A DNA stretch of 64,000 nt, taken from positions 1 to 64,000 of the forward strand of contig JBDSDD010000039.1 of NCBI GenBank assembly GCA_039920745.1, given 5' to 3'. Below are positions 47,087 through 56,670 of the stretch, one piece after another (the stretch's first letter is position 1; each line of letters opens with the position of its first letter). The stretch comes from Scleromatobacter sp039920745. GTDB lineage: Bacteria > Pseudomonadota > Gammaproteobacteria > Burkholderiales > Burkholderiaceae_C. A program made the position numbers and the translations under genes. The notes below the pieces were generated by a model, which worked only from the letters and a program-made list of their open reading frames with translations, was not told the origin of the DNA and searched no databases.

Positions 47087-48399
47087 ACCGGTCGCTGCGC
47101 AAGCGCCTGTCGCTGTGGCTGTCGGTGGCGATCATCGTGATGAGCGCCGCCAGCGCCGGCATCACGTTCCAGCTCAACTTCGAGGATGCCAACGAGCTGC
47201 AGGACACGCAGCTGCACCAGGTGGCCGCGGCGCTCGCGACGCAGCCGACGACGCCTGCCGAGGCGCATTTCCAGCCACGCGATCGCGAAGACGCGGAGAC
47301 GCACTTCGTCATCCGCACACTCGGCAGCGGCGCCGTCGAGCCGGATCCCCGGATCGACGTGTTTCTCCCCACCACGCTGCACGAGGGCCTGCAGTCGCTC
47401 GAGCCGGGCAGCGTGCAATGGCGCGTGATGGTGGCGCGCAACGCGGGCGGCCAATGGTTCGGCGTCGCCCAGCGCCAGCGAATCCGCGACGAGGCCGCGC
47501 GCGACGGCGCGGTGACGGCGCTGGTGCCGATGCTGGTGCTGGTGCCTCTCCTGCTGTTGATCGTGCACCTGTTGCTGCGCCAGGGCTTCGCGCCGCTGGC
47601 CGCATTGACGCGCGAGCTCGATGCAGGCGACGGCCATCGCCTGGAGCCGCTGGAGCCCGCGGGCGTGCCGACCGAGGCGCTGCCGCTGGTGCTGGCCGTC
47701 AACGGGCTGCTGGCACGCCAGGGCGGCGTGCTGGCACAGCAACGCCGCATGGTGGCCGACGCCGCGCACGAGCTGCGCACACCGGTGGCCGCGGCGCGCG
47801 TGCAGGCTGACAACCTGGCCCATATCGACCTGCCAGCGGACGCCCGCGCGCGGCTGGAATCGCTGCAGTGCGGCCTGGACCGCATCTCCAACCTGGTCGA
47901 CCAGCTGCTGAAATTCGCCCGCGTGCAAGGGGCCGTGCCGGTCGTCGACGAGCCCATCGCCCTCGACGCCGTGATCCGCTCGGCGATCGAGGAGACGCTG
48001 CCGCTCTCCGAGTCGCGTCGCATCGATCTCGGCTGCATCCGGCTCGATCGCGCGCAGGTGCGCGGCGACCGGTCGCACGCCTACGCGCTGATCCGCAACG
48101 CCATCGACAACGCCGTGCGCTACACGCCCGAAGGCGGCTCGGTCGACGTCAGCCTGGTGATCGACGACGGCTTCGCCGTCGTGGCCATCGAGGACACCGG
48201 CCCTGGCATTTCCGAGGACTTGCGCGAACGCGTGTTCGAGCCGTTCCATCGCATCCTGGGCAGCCAGCAGAGCGGCAACGGACTGGGGCTGGCGATCGTG
48301 CGCAGCGCGGCGCAGGCTCTTGGCGGCGAAGTCATGCTGACCGAACGGCTCGATGGCCGGTCCGGTTTGCGCTTCCTCTATCGGCAGGCGCTCGCATGA
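47083..48399 (+). CDS. sensor histidine kinase partner
   Basis: 438 residues. Helices at about 10-30 and 145-165 bracket a 115-residue periplasmic domain (rich in His, Gln and acidic residues). HisKA holds AAHELRTPVAAARV with His229, and HATPase has LIRNAIDNAVRYT, DTGPGI and GNGLGLAIV. Pairs with the preceding regulator. The stop overlaps the efflux outer-membrane gene, so sensor and pump are linked in translation. Confidence 0.93.
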   Translation: MNRSLRKRLSLWLSVAIIVMSAASAGITFQLNFEDANELQDTQLHQVAAALATQPTTPAEAHFQPRDREDAETHFVIRTLGSGAVEPDPRIDVFLPTTLHEGLQSLEPGSVQWRVMVARNAGGQWFGVAQRQRIRDEAARDGAVTALVPMLVLVPLLLLIVHLLLRQGFAPLAALTRELDAGDGHRLEPLEPAGVPTEALPLVLAVNGLLARQGGVLAQQRRMVADAAHELRTPVAAARVQADNLAHIDLPADARARLESLQCGLDRISNLVDQLLKFARVQGAVPVVDEPIALDAVIRSAIEETLPLSESRRIDLGCIRLDRAQVRGDRSHAYALIRNAIDNAVRYTPEGGSVDVSLVIDDGFAVVAIEDTGPGISEDLRERVFEPFHRILGSQQSGNGLGLAIVRSAAQALGGEVMLTERLDGRSGLRFLYRQALA

Positions 48400-49766
48400 G
48401 GCCGGCCGTCCTGTTGCCGTGCGTCCTGCTCGCCGGCTGCGCCACCTACCAGCCGCTCGCGTTGCCCACCGACGCCGCGTTGATCCATGACGCCAATCGG
48501 CTCAGCATCGCCGCCGCACGGATGCCCGACGCCGAGCTCGCTGCCCATCGCTTCGATGCGTCCGACGGCCTGGACATCACCGAGGTCGCGATGCTGGCCG
48601 TCGCGAACAATCCCGACCTCCAGTTGCTCAGGGCCGACGCGGGCGTCACGCGCGCGCAGGCCTTTGCGGCCGGCCTGCTGCCCGACCCGCAGCTGGCGCT
48701 GACACGCGAGACCGTCTTGGGTTCGCCCGCGGGCGCGGCGGTCGCGTTGACGGCCGGTCTGACGCTGGACATCGCCGCGCTGCTGGCGCGTTCATCGACC
48801 CATGCCGCGGCGGACGCCGAATCGCGCAAGATCGATCTGGACCTGCTGTGGCTGGAATGGCAGACGGTCGCCAAGGCGCGCCTGCTGTTCGTCAAGCTCG
48901 ACGCCCTTGCCCGTTCGCTGCAGGTGCTGCAGGCGCAGCACGACACGCTGGCCAGCCGGGTGGCCGACGCGCAGGCCGCGGTCGACCACGGCCTGATCTC
49001 CAGCGACGCAGCCGCGCCGCAGCTGATCGCCCTGCAGGACGCGAGCAAGCAGATCGGCGACCTGCAACGCCAGCGCAACCAGGCGCGCCACGACCTCGAC
49101 ACCCTGCTGGGCGTGGCACCCGAAACGCCGTTGACGCTGGTCGGCCCGGCCGACATCGCCACGCTCGATGCCGGCGGCGTGCGTGACGCACTTGCCCAGG
49201 CTCCACGGCGCCGTCCCGACCTGCTCGCGCTGCAGGCCGGCTTCGAGGCCCAGGACGATCGTTACCGCGGTGCGTTGCGCGCGCAGTTCCCGGCGATCAC
49301 CTTCGGCCCGACCCGTGGCCGCGATACCAGCAACGTCAACACCGCCGGGCTCTCGCTGGGCCTGACGCTGCCGCTGTTCAACCGCAACCGCGGCAACATC
49401 GCGATCGAATCGGCCACGCGCGACAAGCTGCGCACGGACTACCAGCAGCGGCTGGACGCCACCGCGATCGAGTCGCACCGCTTGCTCGACGAGCAGGCGC
49501 TGCTGACGCGCCAGCTCGCCGAGATCGACGCGTCCCTGCCCGCGTTGACGCAGGCGGCCGATCGCGCCGCGAAAGCCCTGCAGGCCAGCAACATCGACGC
49601 GCTGGCAGCGAGCGCCGTCGAAAGCGCGCTGCTCGCGCGTCGACTGGAGCGCATCGCCACGCAGCAGGCGCTGCAGGAGCAGGCGATCGCGCTGCAGGCG
49701 CTGCTCGGAACCCCTTCCAACGCGCGGGCCTCGTCCCGCGCCTCAACGCCCGAGAAGTCTTCATGA
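48396..49766 (+). CDS. TolC-family outer-membrane efflux lipoprotein
   Basis: 456 residues with a lipobox signal MRPAVLLPCVLLAGCATYQP. The two TolC halves are visible: VAMLAVANNPDLQLLRADAG and the later RPDLLALQAGFEAQDDRYRG with long Ala/Gln/Leu coiled coils. Lowest similarity is in the barrel strands (GPTRGRDTSNVNTAGLSLGL). First gene of a tripartite set; the stop overlaps the next start by ATGA. Confidence 0.88.
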   Translation: MRPAVLLPCVLLAGCATYQPLALPTDAALIHDANRLSIAAARMPDAELAAHRFDASDGLDITEVAMLAVANNPDLQLLRADAGVTRAQAFAAGLLPDPQLALTRETVLGSPAGAAVALTAGLTLDIAALLARSSTHAAADAESRKIDLDLLWLEWQTVAKARLLFVKLDALARSLQVLQAQHDTLASRVADAQAAVDHGLISSDAAAPQLIALQDASKQIGDLQRQRNQARHDLDTLLGVAPETPLTLVGPADIATLDAGGVRDALAQAPRRRPDLLALQAGFEAQDDRYRGALRAQFPAITFGPTRGRDTSNVNTAGLSLGLTLPLFNRNRGNIAIESATRDKLRTDYQQRLDATAIESHRLLDEQALLTRQLAEIDASLPALTQAADRAAKALQASNIDALAASAVESALLARRLERIATQQALQEQAIALQALLGTPSNARASSRASTPEKSS

Positions 49767-50848
49767 ATCGAACCAAGGCCTGGAGCCTGGCCGCGCTGGC
49801 GGTGTTTTCCGTCGGCGGCGCCTGGGGCTGGAAGTCGCATCGCGGCCCCGATCCCGCCAGCGCCGACGCGGCCGCGGCCGCGCTGGCGCCGGTCGCCACC
49901 GTCCGCAGTGCATTGCCGACGCTGCAGTCCGTGGCCGAGACACTGGACGTGCTCGGCGACGTCGGCGCTGGCCAGGCGAGCGGCCTCGGCTTCGCGCGTG
50001 CCGGCCAGGTCACGCAACTGTCGGTGGTCGTGGGCGATGCGGTGAAGAAGGACCAGGTGCTCGCAACGCTGACGCCGGATCCGGCCGTGCGCCAGGCCTG
50101 GCAGCAGGCCGTCGACACCGCCGCGCTGGCGCAACGCGAACGCGATCGCCAGCAGCAGCTGCTGGCCTCGCACCTGGCCACCCAGTCGCAGCTGGACGCC
50201 GCCGAGAAGGCGCTGGCCGACGCGCAAGGCGCCGTCGCCGCGCTCGACGAACAAGGCGGCGGCCGCGCCACCAGCCAGCTGCATGCGCCCTTTGACGGTG
50301 TCGTCACCACCGTGTCGGCCTTGCAGGGCGACCGCGTGCAGGCCGGCGCATCGGTGTTGCAGCTGGGCCGCGCCGACCTGCTGCGCGTGACGCTCGGCAT
50401 CGAGCCCGGCGATCGCGTGCGCGTGCATGCGGGCATGCCCGTCACGCTGCGCGCGGTCGGTGCGCCCGCGGCGCAGGCGCCGATCCTGGCCAAGGTCAGC
50501 GAGGTGCAGGACGGCGTCGACGCGAAGACGCAGCTGGTCGGGGTCGTCGTGGCGCTGCCGCGCGCCCTTGCGCCGCAGCTGGTGCCCGGCATGAAGGCAC
50601 AGGCCCGGCTCCAGGTCGGCAGGCTGCAGGCGGTGGCGGTGCCGCGCAACGCGGTGCTGACCGACGCACAGGGCGACTACGTGTTCCAGGTCGACGCCGG
50701 CAAGGCCCGTCGCGTGAAGGTGACGCGCCAGCTCGACGACGGCACGCTGGCGGCCATCGCCGGGCTGTCCAACCTGAAGCTGCCCGTGGTGACCGAAGGC
50801 AACTACGAGCTCGAGGACGGCATGGCGGTCAAGGACGCGGCCCCATGA
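49763..50848 (+). CDS. RND efflux periplasmic adaptor (HlyD/membrane fusion protein)
   Basis: 361 residues, N-terminal anchor/signal MNRTKAWSLAALAVFSVGGA. Pattern: lipoyl half-motif AGQVTQLSVVVGDAVKKDQV, coiled-coil hairpin (LAQRERDRQQQLLASHLATQ), second lipoyl half ATSQLHAPFDGVVTTVSALQ, then beta-barrel and MP domain (GMKAQARLQVGRLQAVAVPR). Joins the TolC-type and RND partners. ATGA overlaps on both sides. Confidence 0.92.
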   Translation: MNRTKAWSLAALAVFSVGGAWGWKSHRGPDPASADAAAAALAPVATVRSALPTLQSVAETLDVLGDVGAGQASGLGFARAGQVTQLSVVVGDAVKKDQVLATLTPDPAVRQAWQQAVDTAALAQRERDRQQQLLASHLATQSQLDAAEKALADAQGAVAALDEQGGGRATSQLHAPFDGVVTTVSALQGDRVQAGASVLQLGRADLLRVTLGIEPGDRVRVHAGMPVTLRAVGAPAAQAPILAKVSEVQDGVDAKTQLVGVVVALPRALAPQLVPGMKAQARLQVGRLQAVAVPRNAVLTDAQGDYVFQVDAGKARRVKVTRQLDDGTLAAIAGLSNLKLPVVTEGNYELEDGMAVKDAAP

Positions 50849-53800
50849 GCGTGAGCGACTGGGCCGCGGCGCACCGGCGCTCGCTGCTGTTCCTGCTGGC
50901 CGTGGCCACGGTCGTCGGCGCGGTGCTCATGTTCAGCCTGCCGTCTTCGCTGTTTCCGACGGTGGACTTCCCGCGCGTGGTCGTGTCGCTCGATGCGGGC
51001 GACCGGCCCGCCGACCAGATGGAGGCGGCCGTCACGCGGCCGATGGAGCAGGCGATCCGGCGCGTGCCCGGGGTCGCCAACGTGCGCTCGACCACCAGCC
51101 GCGGCTCGGCGGAGATCTCGGTGAGCTTCGCATGGGGCACGGACATGGCCTCGGCCACGCTGCAGGTCAACGCCGCCACGGCGCAGATCGTCGCGCAGCT
51201 GCCCGCCGGCACGCAGGTCAGCACGCGCCGCATGGATCCGACGGTGTTTCCGATCATCGCGTACAGCCTCACGTCGAAGACGGTGTCGCTCGCCACCTTG
51301 CGCAGCGTGGCCGACCACCAGGTGGCGCCGCAGCTCGCGGGCATCGCGGGTGTGGCGCGCGTGGACGCGATCGGCGGTGCGGTCGAGGAGTTCCACGTCG
51401 TCGTCGACCCGGCGCGGCTGCAATCGCTGGGGCTGACGCTGGACGACGTCTCCAAGGCGCTGGCGGCCAGCAACGTGGTCACGGCCGCCGGCAAGCTGGA
51501 AGACCGCTACAAGCTGCTGCTGGTGCTGGCCGATGCGTCGCTGAAGACAGCCGACGATGTTGGACAGACCATCGTCGCCCACGGTGCCACAGGGGTCGTG
51601 CGCCTGCGCGACGTGGCCGCGATCCAGCACGGGGCTGTGCCCGAGTGGATCCGTGTCACGGCCGACGGCCAGGACGCGGTGCTCATCTCGATCTACCAGC
51701 AGCCGGGCAGCAACAGCGTGCAGATCGCCGCGGACGTGCGCCAGGGCTTCGCAGCCCTGAAACCGCAACTGCCGCCAGGCATCACGGTGGCGAGCTGGTA
51801 CGACCAGAGCGACCTCGTCGTCGCGTCCGCCGCCAGCGTGCGCGACGCGATCCTGATCGGTGCCGTGCTGGCGGCCGGTGTGCTGCTCGTGTTCCTGCGC
51901 AGCCTGAAGGTGACGCTGATCGCCGTGGCGGTGGTCCCCACGGTGCTCGCGATGGCCGTGCTGCTGCTGTCGATGCTCAACATGAGCTTCAACGTGATGA
52001 CGCTGGGCGGCATGGCGGCCGCGGTGGGCCTGATCATCGACGACGCGATCGTGATGACCGAGCACATCGTGCGCCGCCTGCGCGAGCGGCGCGACGCGTC
52101 CACCGTCGATGGGACGGTGCGCGAAGCGGCCACCGAGTTCCTCAGCCCGCTGGCCGCCTCGAGTGCGGCGACGCTGGTGATCTTCGCACCGCTGGCCTTC
52201 CTCACCGGCGTCACTGGTGCTTTCTTCAAGGCGCTGTCGATCACGATGGCCGGCGGCCTGTTCATCTCGTTCGTCGTCACCGCGGTGGGCGTGCCGCTGC
52301 TCGCCGACCTGTTCCTGGGCGACAAGGAAGCACGCCACCAGGACAGCGGGCGCCTGACAGCGCAGATGCAGGCAGGCTACGGCCGGCTCATGGCGCGCCT
52401 GCTTGCGCGGCCGCTGTGGGTCCTGGTCGCGCTGATCCCGCTGGTGCTGCTGGGCGGATTCGCGTTCACGCAAGTCGGTTCGGGCTTCATGCCGGCGATC
52501 GATGAAGGCGGCTTCGTGCTGGACTACCGCAGCGCGCCCGGCACGGCGTTGTCCGAGACCGATCGCATCCTCAAGCAGGTGGAGAAGATCATCAGCTCGA
52601 CCCCTGACGTGCAGACCTTCTCGCGCCGCACGGGCACCGGACTCGGCGGCGGAATCAGCGAAGCCAACTCGGGCGACTTCTTCATCCGTCTCAAGTCCAG
52701 CGGGCGCCGGCCGGTGGACGTGGTGATGGAGGAGATCCGCGGCAAGGTCGAAAGCCAGGTGCCCGGGCTGTCGATCGAGATGGCGCAGTTGATGGAAGAC
52801 CTGATCGGCGACCTGACCGCGGTGCCGCAGCCGGTGGAGGTCAAGCTGTTCTCGGACAACGAGGCCCGGCTCGAAGCGGTGGCCGCCGATGTGGCGATCC
52901 GTCTGGCGAAGGTCCCGGGCGTGGTCGATGTGCGCAACGGCATCAACCCGGCTGGCGACGCGCTGGTGCTGCACATCGACCGCGCCAAGGCGGCGCTGGA
53001 GGGCGTCGACCCCGCCACGGTCGCCCAGGCCATGACCGACGCGCTGACCGGCAACGTGGCGACGCAAATACTCGTGGGCGTGAAGACGGTGGGCGTGCGC
53101 GTGATGCTGCCGGGGACCAACCACCTTCACGCGGACGACGTGGGCCGGCTGCCCGTGCGCGCGCCCGACGGCCACGTGTTCCCGCTCGGCCGCGTGGCGA
53201 CGCTGGAGACCGTGACCGGCCAGCCCGAGATCGGCAAGGAGAACCTCAAGCGCATGATCGCCGTCACCGCACGCATCGACCAGCGCGACCTCGGCTCGGT
53301 GATGGTCGACGTCAAGGCGACGCTGGGCGCGGCCGGCGTGCTGCCTGCCGGCGTGCACGTCGAATACGGCGGCCTGTATGCGCAGCAGCAGATCGCGTTC
53401 AACGGCCTGCTGAAGGTGTTCGCGGCCGCCGCGGCGCTGGTCTTCCTCCTGCTGCTCTTCGTCTACGAGCGCTTTGCCATCGCGATCGCCATCGTCTCGA
53501 CCTCGTTGCTGTCGGTGTCGGCGGTCTTCATCGGCCTGTGGCTGACCGGCATCGAGCTCAACATCACCGCGATGATGGGCATGACGATGGTCATCGGCAT
53601 CGTCACCGAGGTAGGCATCTTCTACTTCTCCGAGCAGCGCGAGGTGGAGGCGGGGCGCACGCTGCACGAATCACTGGTGATGGCCGGCCAGAACCGGATG
53701 CGGCCCATCGCGATGACCACCATCGCCGCCATCCTCACCCTGCTGCCGTTGGCCTTCGCGATCGGCCAGGGCTCGGAGATGCAGCAGCCGCTGGCGGTGG

Positions 53801-53913
53801 CGATCATCTCGGGCCTGGTCGTGCAGTTGCCGCTGGTGCTGCTGGCGATGCCTGCTGTCTATGCAGCGATGCGACGCGAGCCGCCGCAGGGCCCCGCGAT
53901 CGAGGCCCCCTGA
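50845..53913 (+). CDS. RND-family efflux pump inner-membrane transporter
   Basis: 1022 residues with 12 membrane helices and two large periplasmic loops. It has helix-4 proton-relay acids in GLIIDDAIVMTEHI (about residue 398), which are of HAE1-type rather than the heavy-metal CusA type, and a second half repeat (TAMMGMTMVIGIVTEVGIFY; QNRMRPIAMTTIAAILTLLP). Substrate class cannot be read from sequence. With the preceding two genes it forms a complete tripartite pump, controlled by the two-component system upstream. Its stop is 4 bases from the converging porin stop. Confidence 0.93.
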   Translation: MSVSDWAAAHRRSLLFLLAVATVVGAVLMFSLPSSLFPTVDFPRVVVSLDAGDRPADQMEAAVTRPMEQAIRRVPGVANVRSTTSRGSAEISVSFAWGTDMASATLQVNAATAQIVAQLPAGTQVSTRRMDPTVFPIIAYSLTSKTVSLATLRSVADHQVAPQLAGIAGVARVDAIGGAVEEFHVVVDPARLQSLGLTLDDVSKALAASNVVTAAGKLEDRYKLLLVLADASLKTADDVGQTIVAHGATGVVRLRDVAAIQHGAVPEWIRVTADGQDAVLISIYQQPGSNSVQIAADVRQGFAALKPQLPPGITVASWYDQSDLVVASAASVRDAILIGAVLAAGVLLVFLRSLKVTLIAVAVVPTVLAMAVLLLSMLNMSFNVMTLGGMAAAVGLIIDDAIVMTEHIVRRLRERRDASTVDGTVREAATEFLSPLAASSAATLVIFAPLAFLTGVTGAFFKALSITMAGGLFISFVVTAVGVPLLADLFLGDKEARHQDSGRLTAQMQAGYGRLMARLLARPLWVLVALIPLVLLGGFAFTQVGSGFMPAIDEGGFVLDYRSAPGTALSETDRILKQVEKIISSTPDVQTFSRRTGTGLGGGISEANSGDFFIRLKSSGRRPVDVVMEEIRGKVESQVPGLSIEMAQLMEDLIGDLTAVPQPVEVKLFSDNEARLEAVAADVAIRLAKVPGVVDVRNGINPAGDALVLHIDRAKAALEGVDPATVAQAMTDALTGNVATQILVGVKTVGVRVMLPGTNHLHADDVGRLPVRAPDGHVFPLGRVATLETVTGQPEIGKENLKRMIAVTARIDQRDLGSVMVDVKATLGAAGVLPAGVHVEYGGLYAQQQIAFNGLLKVFAAAAALVFLLLLFVYERFAIAIAIVSTSLLSVSAVFIGLWLTGIELNITAMMGMTMVIGIVTEVGIFYFSEQREVEAGRTLHESLVMAGQNRMRPIAMTTIAAILTLLPLAFAIGQGSEMQQPLAVAIISGLVVQLPLVLLAMPAVYAAMRREPPQGPAIEAP

Positions 53914-53917
53914 CGCA

Positions 53918-55351
53918 TCAGAACTTGTAGCGTGCGCCGACCGCCATTTCGGTCTCGCTATTGAACGCGTGTCCGGCCCCGAAGTGATTGCCGTTGCCCT
54001 GCGCGTCACCGATGACCCAGCCGCCGTCCACCTTGAAGTGGTCGCCGGCAAGGTAGACGTCGAGCTGCTTGTCGACGTGGTACATCCACGAGGCGATGAA
54101 GGCCTTCTTCGAGCCGTCAGCCACCGCGCTGACGCCAGCAGTGCTGCCAAACGGATTGAGGATGTTGCCGCCGCCGTTGAAGCCGGCGTGGCGTCCCTTC
54201 AACTCGTTGAAGCCGAATGCGATCTCGTTCTCAGGCGTCGGCAGCAGGCTCATCGACACCGTCCACGAGTTGTCGGTGCGCGTGCCGGCGCTGTTGGCCA
54301 CGCCTTGTTCGGCGGTGTAGTGCGCGAAGCCGCCGTTGACGCGGAACATGCCCAGGCGATAGTTGCCGCCGACCAGCGTCGACTGATGGATCAGGTCGTT
54401 GACGTTGGCGCGGTCGTACGACAGGTTGGCGCTGAACAGGCCGGGGCCTGCCTCGATTGCATTGACGGCAATCGACGCCTCCTGCGTCTGGCCCTTCTTG
54501 AAGTCGCCCGGGGTCGATTCGCCGTTGCCGCCGCCGCCCTGCGAGCCGAAGGCGAAGCCGAGGCCGGCGACGACGTGCTGGCCGAACTTCTTCTTCCACT
54601 CGATGGCGCTGTTCAGGCGCGTACCGTTGGCCCCGCCCGAGTAGAAGATGAACTGCTTGAAGTTGTTGACGTTGGAGTAGCCGCCTTCCTTGAGCGAGAC
54701 GTCGGCGCCGCCGTACGGGTCGCCCCAGTTGGCCGTGAAGTCGCGCGTCAGGGTGTTCTGGCGGCCGATGGTCACCTTGCCCAGGTCCTCGCTGTAGAAG
54801 CCCATCCAGGCGTCGCGGTTGAAGAACACGTCGGAGGTGTCCATTTCGCCGGTGGGCAGCTCGAATTCGGTCTCGAGCTTGGAGATCACCTTCAAGCCCG
54901 GCAAGCCGATCTGGTCGCCGATGGCCAGTGCGTGATCGGCGTCGAAGCCGAGTCGGTTGCCGCTGAACCAGGCAACCTGGGCGCCCGTGTTCGAGGCGCC
55001 GCTCGCGCTTTGATGATTGGCGTGGCTGCCCGTGGCCTCGAGCAGGCCATAGATGTGCAGGCTGGTGTTGCCGTTGTCGTAGAGCGAAACGCCGGCCGGC
55101 GCCTCGACGATCTTCGTGCCGTTCTGGTCCGTCAGCAGCGCCTTGTTGATCGCGACCGGTGCCTTGGCCGGCGCTGCAGCTTGCACTGCGTTCAGGCGCT
55201 GCTCCAGTGCATCCAGACGCGCCTTCTGCGCCGCCTCGGTCGCCTTCTGCGCGGCGATCTCGGCCTTCAGGTCATCGATCTCGCCCGCGAACACGGGTTG
55301 GCACAGTGCGAGCACGGCCAGCGCGCTGGCGCGCATTGCAAACTTCTTCAT
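53918..55351 (-). CDS. outer-membrane porin with N-terminal coiled coil
   Basis: 477 residues from ATG 55351 (GGAGACATGAG upstream). Signal peptide MKKFAMRASALAVLALCQPV ending near FAGE, a coiled coil (IDDLKAEIAAQKATEAAQKA), then a porin barrel (SLHIYGLLEATGS, NRDAWMGFYSEDLGKVTIGR, terminal VGARYKF). Lies 74 bases downstream of a DctP gene; probably the outer-membrane entry for its ligand. Confidence 0.88.
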   Translation of the reverse strand: MKKFAMRASALAVLALCQPVFAGEIDDLKAEIAAQKATEAAQKARLDALEQRLNAVQAAAPAKAPVAINKALLTDQNGTKIVEAPAGVSLYDNGNTSLHIYGLLEATGSHANHQSASGASNTGAQVAWFSGNRLGFDADHALAIGDQIGLPGLKVISKLETEFELPTGEMDTSDVFFNRDAWMGFYSEDLGKVTIGRQNTLTRDFTANWGDPYGGADVSLKEGGYSNVNNFKQFIFYSGGANGTRLNSAIEWKKKFGQHVVAGLGFAFGSQGGGGNGESTPGDFKKGQTQEASIAVNAIEAGPGLFSANLSYDRANVNDLIHQSTLVGGNYRLGMFRVNGGFAHYTAEQGVANSAGTRTDNSWTVSMSLLPTPENEIAFGFNELKGRHAGFNGGGNILNPFGSTAGVSAVADGSKKAFIASWMYHVDKQLDVYLAGDHFKVDGGWVIGDAQGNGNHFGAGHAFNSETEMAVGARYKF

Positions 55352-55425
55352 CTCATGTCTCCGGTGGTTGTCGCCCCACGCCGGGGGCTCGGTGTTGTCT
55401 GGCGAGTGAACCCAGATGCTTGAAA

Positions 55426-56451
55426 TCACTTCGGGGCCACGAAGCCCGCGGCCTTGTAGACGGCGTCGATCGTGGGTTGGCCGACGCGCGAGGCCATCTC
55501 CTGGTGGACGGGCATCAGCGCCTTTTTCCATTCATCGAGCTCGGCCGCGGTGGGCGTGTAGACCGTGGTCTTGCCGCTCGCCTTGATCTTGGCCAGCGCC
55601 GCTGCGTTCTCGGTCGCGGCCAGCGCGTCGGCATAGGTCGTGGCGTCCTTGACGCAGCCTTCAAGAACCGTGCGGATATCCGGCGGCAGGCCGTCCCAGA
55701 ACTTCTTGTTGACGATCACGGCATAGGCCAGGTGGCCGTGGTACGAGAGCGTCATGTCCTTCTGCACCTCGTAGATCTTCTGGGTGTAGAAGTTGGACGG
55801 CACCCCTTCCGTGCCGTCGACGACACCCGACTGCAGGCCCTGATAGAGCTCGCTGAACGCCATCACCTGCGGGATCGCCCCGAGCGCGCGCATCTGCGCA
55901 TCGAGCACCTTGGACGACTGGATGCGCATCTTCAGGCCCTTGAAATCGGCTACCGAGTGCAGCGGCCGATTGGCGCTCATGATGTGGAAGCCGTTGTCCC
56001 AGTACGCAAGACCCTTGACGCCCTTGGGCTCGAGCTTGCGAAACAGATCCGCACCGACGGGGCCGTCGGTGACCGCGCGGAATGCGGCAGCGTCCTTGAA
56101 GATGAACGGGAGGTCGAAGACTTCGAAATCCTTGACACCCAGCGGACCGAACTTGGCGAGCGAAGGCGCCAGCATCTGGACGGAACCCAGTTGCAGCGCC
56201 TCCATCTCTTCCTTGTCCTTGTAGAGCTGGCTGTTCGGGTAGACCTCGACCTTGACGCGACCCTTGGTGCGTTCCTCGGCGAGCTCCTTGAAGCGTTGGG
56301 CGCCATTGCCCTTGGGCGTGTCGGGCGCGACGACGTGGCTGAACTTGATGACGATGGGCGTGGCCTGCGCCTGCGCCGCCAACGGCGCGGAAAAGGCCAG
56401 TGCAGCGGCTGCCGCGAGCAACGCCGCGCGGCGCGAAAGTGCGAATTTCAT
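55426..56451 (-). CDS. TRAP-type (DctP) binding protein without adjacent permeases
   Basis: 341 residues, signal peptide MKFALSRRAALLAAAAALAF ending near AQAQA (Tat-like RRAALL). Standard DctP motifs: IVIKFSHVVAPDTPKGNGAQ, EVYPNSQLYKDKEEMEALQL, FKGLKMRIQSSKVLDAQMRA, QSGVVDGTEGVPSNFYT. Resembles C4-dicarboxylate binding proteins. DctQ/DctM genes are absent here, so a transporter encoded elsewhere, or a sensing role, is implied. Divergent from the SBP/two-component operon at 56671. Confidence 0.88.
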   Translation of the reverse strand: MKFALSRRAALLAAAAALAFSAPLAAQAQATPIVIKFSHVVAPDTPKGNGAQRFKELAEERTKGRVKVEVYPNSQLYKDKEEMEALQLGSVQMLAPSLAKFGPLGVKDFEVFDLPFIFKDAAAFRAVTDGPVGADLFRKLEPKGVKGLAYWDNGFHIMSANRPLHSVADFKGLKMRIQSSKVLDAQMRALGAIPQVMAFSELYQGLQSGVVDGTEGVPSNFYTQKIYEVQKDMTLSYHGHLAYAVIVNKKFWDGLPPDIRTVLEGCVKDATTYADALAATENAAALAKIKASGKTTVYTPTAAELDEWKKALMPVHQEMASRVGQPTIDAVYKAAGFVAPK

Positions 56452-56601
56452 GGGGGTCGGTCTCCGTTGTTGCGGGCCTGGCCGTGATGGCGTCCACCCG
56501 TCTGACCGCGAGGCTACGAGCACCCACCCTTCCGTTAGCTTTCAACACAATCGGGCGAGGGAAATCACGTAGTCGATCAAACAACGCTGCGCACGACCCG
56601 C

Positions 56602-56630
56602 GTGCCATCGCGTCACGTCCTCCGTAATAT
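56602..56630 (+). promoter_or_regulatory. candidate sigma-70 promoter of the binding-protein/two-component operon
   Basis: GTGCCA (-35, 4 of 6 matches) at 56602-56607, a 17-base spacer, and TAATAT (-10) at 56625-56630, 40 bases before the ATG at 56671. Consistent with the expected leader length. Minus-strand signals for dctP (start 56451) were not clear. Confidence 0.5.
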
Positions 56631-56670
56631 TCGAGTCGGAGACATTCCAGAACAAGATTGGCGGCACGCC

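Noticed and set aside
50803..53667. 954-residue minus-strand ORF opposite the RND pump
   Set aside because: His/Arg/Gln-rich antisense frame with no motif; RND transporter on the plus strand is unmistakable.
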